Shown piece by piece: positions 1 through 4,385 of a stretch of DNA of 5,105 bases. Source of the DNA: an uncultured Azospirillum sp. (GTDB lineage: Bacteria > Pseudomonadota > Alphaproteobacteria > RF32 > CAG-239); assembly GCA_947383875.1 (NCBI GenBank), contig CANDEX010000094.1, positions 1 through 5,105 on the forward strand, in the 5' to 3' direction. Numbering within the stretch: position 1 is the first letter of the stretch; every line of letters begins with the position of its first letter. Position numbers and translations under genes: made by a program. Under the pieces are notes generated by a model. That model saw only the letters and a program-made list of their open reading frames with translations, had not been told where the DNA came from and made no database searches.

Positions 1-14
1 TTGGGGAGAGAAAA

Positions 15-491
15 ATGCGATTGGCTTTATTTCAACCGGATATTCCGCAAAATACTGGCACTTTATTGCGGCTAGGAGCATGTCTGGATGTTGAGATTGA
101 TATCATTGAGCCTTGCGGTTTTATCTTCTCTGAGAAGACCTTAAAACGGGCAGGAATGGATTATCTTGATCTGGTTAAATATCGTCGCCATCATTCTTGG
201 GAGCATTTTCTGCAATATCGTGCCGAGCATCCTGAAGAATATGGTCGAATCGTTTTGTTGACAACTAAAGCTTCGTCTCCTTATTATGATTTTCAATTTC
301 AGCCCAATGACATTATTCTTATGGGGCGCGAATCGGCCGGTGTTCCCGAAGAAGTTCATCAAACCGCTGATGCTCGTCTTCTTATTCCGATGAATCACAA
401 TGCCCGTTCAATTAATGTAGCGGTGTCGGCGGTGATGGTGGTGGGGGAATGCCTCCGCCAAGTTAACGGATTTCCCTCTATGGGGAATTAA
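15..491 (+). CDS. trmL: tRNA (cytidine/uridine-34-2'-O)-methyltransferase TrmL
   Basis: This is a complete 158-residue SPOUT-class (SpoU/TrmH) methyltransferase of the usual length for the minimal TrmL type, which has no extra RNA-binding domain. Three family motifs are visible in order: PQNTGTLLRL at residues 11-20, LMGRESAGVPEEV at about 102-114, and IPMNHNARSINVAVSAV at about 125-141. The last two build the knotted SAM-binding site and carry the conserved Arg and Asn. Known members methylate the ribose 2'-OH of the wobble nucleotide of tRNA-Leu isoacceptors, using SAM, in the cytoplasm. The ATG is preceded by GGGGAG with six bases of spacing, which supports this start. The gene begins 15 bp into the window, so its promoter and any upstream partner are not visible. 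The family is certain. The exact tRNA target is inferred from homologues. Confidence 0.93.
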   Translation: MRLALFQPDIPQNTGTLLRLGACLDVEIDIIEPCGFIFSEKTLKRAGMDYLDLVKYRRHHSWEHFLQYRAEHPEEYGRIVLLTTKASSPYYDFQFQPNDIILMGRESAGVPEEVHQTADARLLIPMNHNARSINVAVSAVMVVGECLRQVNGFPSMGN

Positions 492-506
492 TACAGATTT
501 AGCGAG

Positions 507-701
507 ATGGAGAAATGCTCATGTACTATTGTGTACACTCCGCTTTCTTCACTCTTAAATCTTATTACTTCCCACATATATGAAAATCCGTGGATGTTTT
601 TATTTCTTTTATTCTCCGCATATTGGGGATGGGGGCTTCTCCTTTCCGGGGAGATATTGATTCTGGTTGGTTCTTTGTTCAGATATGCTATGACGAAATA
701 A
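507..701 (+). CDS. possible small membrane protein, unrecognised
   Basis: This is a 64-residue open frame that I do not recognise. Residues 29-61 are strongly hydrophobic and aromatic (WMFLFLLF, then W-G-W-G-L-L-L, then ILILVGSLF), enough for one long or two short membrane segments, followed by a basic end (FRYAMTK). The N-terminal half has two Cys (positions 4 and 6) and no basic cluster. No good ribosome binding site precedes the ATG; AGCGAG directly upstream is poor and too close. A second ATG at residue 30 lies at the edge of the hydrophobic part. It starts 15 bp after trmL and could be read from the same transcript. Because the next segment is a gene remnant, this may equally be a decayed fragment or a chance frame. 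Confidence 0.35.
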   Translation: MEKCSCTIVYTPLSSLLNLITSHIYENPWMFLFLLFSAYWGWGLLLSGEILILVGSLFRYAMTK

Positions 702-724
702 AATAAAGTTATTTTGTTTTTATT
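700..724 (+). terminator. weak AT-only hairpin with T-rich tail
   Basis: AAAATA (700-705) can pair with TATTTT (710-715) around a 4-base loop, followed by an interrupted T-run to 724. An all-A/T stem is weak, so this could at most be an inefficient terminator for the trmL transcript. Its position just after a stop codon and before the thyA remnant is the main reason to list it. Confidence 0.25.
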
Positions 725-749
725 ATCAACTTTTTAAAACCAAATTTTT

Positions 750-881
750 ATGAAACAGTATTTAGATTTGTTATCTGATATCATGGCGCATGGTATTGAT
801 AAAAATGATCGTACAGGTACAGGGACGCGTTCGGTTTTTGGTCGGCAGTTGCGGTTTGATTTTGCAGCTGCTTTTTTATGA
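750..881 (+). pseudogene. thyA: thymidylate synthase, N-terminal remnant
   Basis: The frame from the ATG at 750 reads 43 residues before a TGA at 879-881. It matches the start of bacterial ThyA almost residue for residue: [12 protein letters not shown], a short loop, [20 protein letters not shown], then DFAAAF. The retained part has the first helix and the DRTGTGT loop, whose Arg binds the dUMP phosphate in characterised enzymes. A full ThyA is about 264 residues. Directly after F42 the family continues F-P-L-L-T-T-K, but here the frame gives Leu and stop, and I found no later ThyA sequence in any frame up to carD. The catalytic Cys and folate site are therefore absent and the product cannot be a working synthase. 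No Shine-Dalgarno sequence precedes the ATG. A terminator-like hairpin begins about nine bases after the stop. Likely origins are a deletion or partial duplication, with an intact thyA (or thyX) elsewhere. Confidence 0.85.
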
Positions 882-889
882 GAAACAAA

Positions 890-920
890 AGCCTTTCGAA
901 GTTATTTCGGAGGTTTTTTT
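890..920 (+). terminator. rho-independent terminator-like hairpin after the thyA remnant
   Basis: GCCT (891-894) pairs with AGGT (911-914, with a G-T closing pair). After a one-base bulge, TCGAA (896-900) pairs with TTCGG (906-910, one T-G pair), around loop GTTAT (901-905). A run of seven T (914-920) follows and an A-rich stretch precedes. The stem is imperfect but has classic terminator layout. It isolates the region upstream from the carD promoter. Confidence 0.6.
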
Positions 921-971
921 CTTTAATTGACAAAATTTTTTATTTTTAGACTAGTAATGACCTTAAAAATG

Positions 972-980
972 TGGTATAGT
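972..980 (+). promoter_or_regulatory. carD promoter, extended -10 element
   Basis: TGGTATAGT is an extended -10 (TGn plus TATAGT at 975-980). No good -35 lies at the right distance, which fits an extended -10 promoter. Transcription would start near 987, giving a leader of about 60 nt before carD. A perfect TTGACA lies at 927-932, just after the terminator, but the hexamer 17 bp downstream (ACTAGT) is not a -10, so it is probably unrelated or a weak second promoter. Confidence 0.55.
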
Positions 981-1045
981 CCCTCCCGTATTGAGAAAAC
1001 AAAGTCTCATTTCCTTCACTTTCAGATTAAATACAGGACAGATAA

Positions 1046-1552
1046 ATGAATAAAAAAACTTCATCTGCTATAGCTTTCACTTCCGGTGATTATGTGGTTT
1101 ATCCGGCGCACGGCGTGGGTAAGGTTTCTGATATTTCCAAACAGAAAATAGCCGGTTCGGAATTGGAGTTAATCGTGGTTAATTTTGCTAAGGATAAAAT
1201 GACCTTGCGTATTCCGATGGCTAAAGCCGAAAATGTCGGTTTGCGTAAAATTTCGGAAGCTTCAACCATGAATGATGCTTTAAGCGTTTTGAAAGGCAAA
1301 GCCAAAGTTAAAAAAATTATGTGGTCTCGCCGTGCACAAGAATATGAAAACAAAATCAATTCCGGTAATCCCGTAGCCATTGCCGAAGTTGTCCGCGATT
1401 TGTACCGCAATGAAAATCTGGCAGAACAGTCCTACAGCGAACGCCAAATCTATGAGCAAGCTCTTGATCGCCTTGCTAATGAGGTTGCCGTTTGTGACAA
1501 TATTAGTTCGGAAGAGGCTACTAAGAAGTTGCTTTCTATCCTTGCAAAATAA
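1046..1552 (+). CDS. carD: CarD/CdnL-family RNA polymerase-binding transcription regulator
   Basis: This is a complete 168-residue CarD-family protein of usual length. Residues 11-70 form the Tudor-like RNA-polymerase interaction domain: FTSGDYVVYPAHGVGKV at 11-27, then a beta-strand region with ELIVVNF and KMTLRIPM. From residue 74 on is the helical DNA-binding domain, with MWSRRAQEYENKI at 92-104 and DLYRNENLAEQSYSERQIYE at 118-137. W93 lies where characterised CarD proteins carry the Trp that wedges into the upstream edge of the transcription bubble. The known role is binding the polymerase beta subunit and stabilising open complexes at rRNA and other promoters, lacking sequence-specific DNA recognition. 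AGGACA at 1035-1040 is a good ribosome binding site for this ATG. The gene appears to be transcribed alone from the extended -10 promoter upstream. The family call is firm; target promoters here are unknown. Confidence 0.95.
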   Translation: MNKKTSSAIAFTSGDYVVYPAHGVGKVSDISKQKIAGSELELIVVNFAKDKMTLRIPMAKAENVGLRKISEASTMNDALSVLKGKAKVKKIMWSRRAQEYENKINSGNPVAIAEVVRDLYRNENLAEQSYSERQIYEQALDRLANEVAVCDNISSEEATKKLLSILAK

Positions 1553-1588
1553 AATTCGTCCAGCTGGTAACTAGAGCAATTTTACAGA

Positions 1589-1636
1589 AAGCCAAAAAAT
1601 TCACGTAACTATACGTACGCTAAAATTTTTTGGCTT
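1589..1636. repeat. 13-bp perfect inverted repeat with nested small hairpin
   Basis: AAGCCAAAAAATT (1589-1601) is the exact reverse complement of AATTTTTTGGCTT (1624-1636). Inside it, ACGTA (1603-1607) pairs with TACGT (1612-1616) around ACTA, giving a two-storey hairpin. It begins 36 bp after the carD stop. The T-run lies within the 3' arm and is followed by CCTAG, so it lacks the free U-tail of an ordinary terminator. It may instead stabilise the carD 3' end or be one copy of a palindromic intergenic repeat. Confidence 0.7.
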
Positions 1637-1696
1637 CCTAGAAATTACACTATTTACACTCGCTGGCCAAACTTTATTGTTGTAGGTGGTCGATTA

Positions 1697-1924
1697 CTAC
1701 AAAAATTGCAGGTCGGAAGTGTCCTCACGTACGTCTTCAATTCCAACTAAAGTTGCTGTAGCTTTTATCACTACGTTACTAAAATTTAAGAGTCCCGATA
1801 GGGGCTCTTTTTTTGCGACTCCGATTAAGAAAAGACTCAAATTGCAAGCGAAAAAAAGGCTTTGCAAATATGTGGGGATAATATTGTGAACAAGTAAAGA
1901 CTCAATTTGCGAATCACTATCGGC
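1697..1924 (-). other. minus-strand open frame lacking an ATG, possible decayed coding or repeat sequence
   Basis: Reading the minus strand from 1924 gives 75 sense codons ending in consecutive TAG (1697-1699) and TAA (1694-1696). The end reads LNFSNVVIKATATLVGIE and then DVREDTSDLQFL, with a composition that looks more protein-like than most shadow frames. There is no ATG and no ribosome binding site. TTG and GTG codons occur, but none is well placed. A plus-strand terminator hairpin (1788-1814) lies inside it. It might be the 3' end of a degraded gene, part of a dispersed repeat that happens to be open, or chance. I do not recognise a family with confidence. Confidence 0.25.
1788..1814 (+). 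terminator. strong rho-independent terminator in the carD-apaG spacer
   Basis: AAGAGTCCC (1788-1796) pairs with GGGGCTCTT (1801-1809, one T-G pair) around loop GATA, followed by T to position 1814. It is well formed and clearly oriented to the plus strand. It lies 236 bp past the carD stop, so it ends either a long carD 3' UTR or a separate small transcript. Confidence 0.85.
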
Positions 1925-1935
1925 TTAATTATTAA
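1907..1935 (+). promoter_or_regulatory. probable apaG promoter
   Basis: TTGCGA (1907-1912) and TATTAA (1930-1935) are separated by 17 bp; each matches four of six consensus positions. Transcription would start near 1942, about 30 nt before apaG. The -10 lies inside the first of two direct copies of ATTATTAAT (1928-1936 and 1939-1947) spaced 11 bp apart. Confidence 0.4.
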
Positions 1936-1971
1936 TAAATTATTAATTAATTCAGAAACGGGGCAGAATCC

Positions 1972-2382
1972 ATGTTTGAAGAAAATGAACCAGTTATGGC
2001 TTTCAGTGACGATATTGTTATTACGGCTTGCCCGACCTTGGTGGAAGAAAATAAATCGACACAGGAATTTTTGTGGGGGTATTATTTTTGTATTGAAAAT
2101 AATTCTTCAGAGCGAATCCAACTGATTGGTAAAAACTGGAACATTACGGATGACAGAGGGCATTGTTATTGCGATGATTCGATGGGGTTTAAGGGTGAAA
2201 TTCCTGAGTTAGAGCCCGGTGAGAGTTTTGAATTTACCAGTATGGCACCTTTGACATCGCCGAATGCGGTCTTTTACGGGAGTTGTAAAATTCAAAAAGA
2301 AGATGGGTCTGAGGCCAGAGAGATTAATATTCCGACTTTTACAATGACAGCTCCGCCGCCGCAATCTTACTGTGTGAATTAA
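1972..2382 (+). CDS. apaG: ApaG-domain protein (DUF525)
   Basis: This is a 136-residue protein covering a single ApaG fold. Family landmarks are FCIENNSSERIQLIGKNW at 39-56 (usual form ITIEN...VQLLSRHW), ITDDRG at 58-63, ELEPGESFEFTSMAPL at 79-94 (usual LAPGESFEYTSG), GSCKI at 103-107 and the IPTFTMTAP end. ApaG is an immunoglobulin-like fibronectin-III fold of unproven biochemical role, sometimes paired with apaH or fused to F-box proteins; here it stands alone. The usual GxGxxG turn is only partly kept: D-S-M-G-F-K-G lacks the first glycine. Six Cys (20, 40, 65, 67, 105, 134), including C-Y-C, are unusual for the family. GGGG at 1960-1963 is a modest ribosome binding site for this ATG. A start at Met9 is possible and would lose no domain sequence. 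Confidence 0.9.
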   Translation: MFEENEPVMAFSDDIVITACPTLVEENKSTQEFLWGYYFCIENNSSERIQLIGKNWNITDDRGHCYCDDSMGFKGEIPELEPGESFEFTSMAPLTSPNAVFYGSCKIQKEDGSEAREINIPTFTMTAPPPQSYCVN

Positions 2383-2384
2383 AT

Positions 2385-2412
2385 AAAAAAGCCGCTTTAT
2401 TGCGGCTTTTTT
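2385..2412. terminator. bidirectional terminator between apaG and the lipoprotein gene
   Basis: A run of six A, GCCGC (2391-2395), loop TTTATT, GCGGC (2402-2406) and six T form a symmetric hairpin with a T-tail on each strand. It begins 3 bp after the apaG stop and ends 9 bp before the stop of the convergent lipoprotein gene, so it serves both. Confidence 0.92.
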
Positions 2413-2420
2413 CATGGTTT

Positions 2421-3038
2421 TTAATATTCTAGAATATGGCTGCTGTTTTCAACGTACATATTCAGATATTGGTGGATATTACGTTCCATGCGAATATTAA
2501 ATTCTTCAAACAGTTTGGTAACCATTCCATTCCAATATTTTTCCTTTTCGGAAATGTCTGTATCCGCAGGAATAATCAGTTCACGCCAAGCCTGAATTTC
2601 GGTTTCGGCATTTGAGAGTTTTTCTGGGTCACTGATGCGAATCAGTACATTTAATGTGGCGCGGTATTTCATGCGGTCTTTTTCAAAGACTTTGTCTGTC
2701 GGATCCAATTCTTCGGTGACACTGGCATCTTTAATGATGAATTGGGCAACTTTATCAGAGGAAAAGTCAACGGCTTCCAAACGGTCACGTGCCCATGTTT
2801 TGGCTGTTTTTTCAATGGAAATCGGGAACAAATGTTCGACATTCGGCCGGCGAAAAGACGGCGTGAATTCGGAAATAACTTCAACTTTATTGACTTTTAA
2901 TTTTATGGGGGCTTCGTTATCATAACGTAGTTCGCTGTAACGCGCCGGTTCATCGCCTTCATGGCTACCGAAGAGGGTCGAACAGCCGGTAGTCAGGCTG
3001 ATAAGCAGGGCGACACACAATATTTTTCTGATCATCAT
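2421..3038 (-). CDS. conserved lipoprotein of unknown function
   Basis: From the preferred start this is a 205-residue lipoprotein. The signal peptide is MMIRKILCVALLISLTTGC, with lipid attachment predicted at C19; Thr at -3 is a less usual but tolerated lipobox residue, and Ser at +2 suggests outer-membrane sorting. The mature part has a conserved-looking core, RPNVEHLFP at about 64-72, then an ARDRLEAV helix, a beta-strand FIIKDASV, YRATLNVLIRI and a helical C-terminus rich in charged residues. I associate this layout with a family of hypothetical alphaproteobacterial lipoproteins but cannot name a function. The frame is open upstream to a GTG at 3071, but that codon overlaps the predicted -10. 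AGAGAG at 3045-3050 is correctly spaced for the ATG at 3038; ATG codons at 3044 and 3035 are alternatives. Confidence 0.85.
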   Translation of the reverse strand: MMIRKILCVALLISLTTGCSTLFGSHEGDEPARYSELRYDNEAPIKLKVNKVEVISEFTPSFRRPNVEHLFPISIEKTAKTWARDRLEAVDFSSDKVAQFIIKDASVTEELDPTDKVFEKDRMKYRATLNVLIRISDPEKLSNAETEIQAWRELIIPADTDISEKEKYWNGMVTKLFEEFNIRMERNIHQYLNMYVENSSHILEY

Positions 3039-3069
3039 ATTCATCTCTCTAAGGTTAATTGTTTGCTCC

Positions 3070-3075
3070 ACTATA
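3070..3075 (-). promoter_or_regulatory. -10 element of the lipoprotein gene
   Basis: TATAGT on the minus strand (3075 to 3070) lies 32 bp upstream of the chosen ATG and would start transcription near 3063. No clear -35 is seen at 16-18 bp. The same hexamer is used upstream of carD. Its overlap with the upstream GTG is a strong argument for the shorter protein. Confidence 0.45.
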
Positions 3076-3111
3076 GCGACGGATGTTTAAGATTTGTTTA
3101 ATGTAGGCTTC

Positions 3112-3141
3112 AAAAGAAAAGGCAGGAATTGTTTTCCTGCC
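3112..3141 (-). terminator. rho-independent terminator of the hslO-lipoprotein unit
   Basis: GGCAGGAA (3121-3128) and TTCCTGCC (3134-3141) form a perfect 8-bp stem around a 5-base loop. On the minus strand the stem is followed by TTTTCTTTT. It lies 21 bp after the stop of the small lipoprotein gene and separates it from the next lipoprotein promoter. Confidence 0.88.
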
Positions 3142-3161
3142 CGGAGAAAGAAATCGGAGTT

Positions 3162-3344
3162 TTAGTTTGATTTTGTCAGTTTACTTGCTCTTATTTTCTG
3201 AATCTCTTTTTGCAGAGCATCGTGGCGTTGTTTCATCTCGGCGGAGATGTGTGGTTGCTCTGAGTTTTGTGGCTGGGCGGCGTTGGAATCGCATCCTGTC
3301 AGAGCCAGTGTTGAGAAAGCAAGTGCCGCAAGGGTTATGTTCAT
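3162..3344 (-). CDS. small lipoprotein, unknown function
   Basis: This is a 60-residue product with the lipobox LTGC, lipid attachment at C18 and Asp at +2, which in E. coli favours retention in the inner membrane. The mature part is only 43 residues: a polar Gln/Asn/Pro linker, then a helical, charged stretch (AEMKQRHDALQKEIQKIRAS) with heptad-like spacing that could form a short coiled coil. The signal peptide MNITLAALAFSTLAL lacks the usual basic n-region, which is odd. AGGAG sits seven bases before the ATG, so the start is well supported. It is 72 bp downstream of hslO with no terminator between, and is followed directly by a terminator, so it is probably the last gene of that transcript. 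A weak promoter candidate (TTGATT at 3401-3396 and TAAATA at 3379-3374) could also serve it alone. Confidence 0.8.
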   Translation of the reverse strand: MNITLAALAFSTLALTGCDSNAAQPQNSEQPHISAEMKQRHDALQKEIQKIRASKLTKSN

Positions 3345-3416
3345 GGTGTTCTCCTGAAAATAAAGCTGCGGTTTATTTAATCTTTATTCCGGCAAAATCA
3401 AGTCCGGTTATGATTT

Positions 3417-4340
3417 TTAATGCGCCAGCAGTTCACCCTTGTCAAAGCTGTATATTTCTCCGCAAAAATGACAGGTAGCCGTGATTTTGTTGTTTTCACA
3501 CATATCTTCAATATCTTTGGCTCCCATAGCGTGTAAGGTATTAAACAGTTTGTCTCGGCTGCAGCGGCATCCGAATTGATATTTTTTATCTGCAGTAATT
3601 TGCAAGTTGTTAGCATGAAACAAACGTGTCAGGATATCTTCAGCGGAGAGTTCGTCGTCAAAAATCTCTTTAGCTTGTAAGCTTTGTGCAAAGATGACCG
3701 CTTCATTCCAAGCCTCGTTTAAGGCATCGGTATCTTCAGAAATTTTACCGCCGTTGTCGGGAAGTTTCTGCAGGAGAATACCGGCTGCTTTCCAACGTTC
3801 ATGTTCGTTGGTTGGAGCTTGTAAAAACAGTTGCAGGTAGGTTTCAATCTGTTCAGACTGTTTGAAATAACGCAAAGCGCATTCACTTAATGTTTTGCCC
3901 TGTAAGTCAACAATTCCCTGATAAAGGTCAGTATTCGGACCTTGGTCAACCGTGAAAGCAAGATGACCGTTGCCCATGTAGTGCGGAGCTTCCAAAAGTT
4001 CAGTTTCATCGCTTTTTCTTAATTCCAGTGCTTTATCAAGCATATCTTGTTTGAAGTTGGCACAAGCACGAATCCGTCCTTCGGATGTTACATCGACGAC
4101 AACCATGGTTGCCGGACCGCTGCTTTGAGTTTGCAATGTAAATAAACCATTGTATTTAATGGTGCTTGAAAGTAAAGCACCAAGAGCTGTGCTTTCGGCA
4201 ACGACTCCCGAAATCTGGCGCGGATATTTATGACGGCTGAGAATGGTGTTTACAACAGTATCCAATCTTACCAAACGTCCCATAAAAGCTCCGTTGTCGA
4301 TGTGAAAAGATGTGCAATTATCAAAATTATTATTAACCAC
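3417..4340 (-). CDS. hslO: Hsp33 redox-regulated chaperone
   Basis: This is a complete 307-residue Hsp33, near the usual length of about 290-300. The N-terminal substrate-binding domain spans roughly residues 10-180, with SSGPATMVVVDVTSEGRIRA at 73-92 as the family signature. A helical linker follows. The C-terminal redox switch is intact: C258 and C260 in GCRCSRD, and C290 and C293 in CHFCG, the four zinc ligands. In known members zinc is bound in the reduced inactive state. Oxidation releases it, unfolds the linker and turns the cytoplasmic protein into an ATP-independent holdase under bleach or peroxide stress. Translation starts at GTG (4340-4338), preceded by AAGGA at eight bases. The gene diverges from recX and probably leads a unit with the small lipoprotein gene. 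Confidence 0.96.
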   Translation of the reverse strand: MVNNNFDNCTSFHIDNGAFMGRLVRLDTVVNTILSRHKYPRQISGVVAESTALGALLSSTIKYNGLFTLQTQSSGPATMVVVDVTSEGRIRACANFKQDMLDKALELRKSDETELLEAPHYMGNGHLAFTVDQGPNTDLYQGIVDLQGKTLSECALRYFKQSEQIETYLQLFLQAPTNEHERWKAAGILLQKLPDNGGKISEDTDALNEAWNEAVIFAQSLQAKEIFDDELSAEDILTRLFHANNLQITADKKYQFGCRCSRDKLFNTLHAMGAKDIEDMCENNKITATCHFCGEIYSFDKGELLAH

Positions 4341-4361
4341 CGGAATTTTCCTTTATATACT
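4333..4361 (+). promoter_or_regulatory. candidate recX promoter in the 45-bp divergent gap
   Basis: TTAACC (4333-4338) and TATACT (4356-4361) are spaced 17 bp apart on the plus strand and would start transcription near 4368, only about 18 nt before the recX ATG. The -35 overlaps the first codons of hslO. The hslO promoter must lie on the opposite strand in or beyond the same gap (TATATA near 4354-4359) but has no clear -35, so the two promoters may interfere. Confidence 0.4.
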
Positions 4362-4385
4362 AAATTAATCTAAGCAATATGTAGT

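Larger units (their letters stand above)
1553..1971. other. 419-bp spacer without a convincing gene
   Basis: This is the longest non-coding stretch in the window. It contains a 13-bp inverted repeat (1589-1636), several ACGTA-type palindromes, an orphan terminator (1788-1814), a minus-strand open frame with no ATG (1697-1924), a 14-bp near-perfect direct repeat (1831 and 1896) and an AT-rich promoter region for apaG. A plus-strand frame from 1686 to 1889 is open, but it crosses the terminator and lacks a ribosome binding site, so I do not call it a gene. Such density of short repeats and palindromes suggests an intergenic repeat element or a small-RNA locus, but neither can be shown from one copy. 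Confidence 0.6.

Noticed and set aside
141..398. 85-codon open frame on the minus strand inside trmL
   Set aside because: It lies wholly opposite a well-identified gene and has no ribosome binding site or recognisable motif.
1099..1410. 103-codon minus-strand frame inside carD, and a 64-codon plus frame at 1380-1574
   Set aside because: Both overlap the clear CarD coding sequence in other frames and show no family features; shadows of the real gene.
1686..1889. 67-codon plus-strand frame in the carD-apaG spacer
   Set aside because: It runs through a strong terminator, lacks a ribosome binding site and has a low-complexity Lys-rich end. Kept only as part of the spacer description.
1871..1894. 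DnaA-box-like sequence (TGTGGGGATAA followed by TTGTGAACAA) suggesting an origin
   Set aside because: The first site has two extra G compared with a DnaA box, only one candidate is present, and no dnaA, gidA or hemE neighbour supports an origin.
3359..3388. AATAAAG/CTTTATT inverted repeat between hslO and the small lipoprotein gene
   Set aside because: Seven A/T-rich pairs around a 16-base loop without a T-run; easily chance and not a terminator.
3167..3478. 103-codon plus-strand frame over the small lipoprotein gene and the end of hslO
   Set aside because: The minus-strand genes have a lipobox, a strong ribosome binding site and zinc motifs; this frame has no support.
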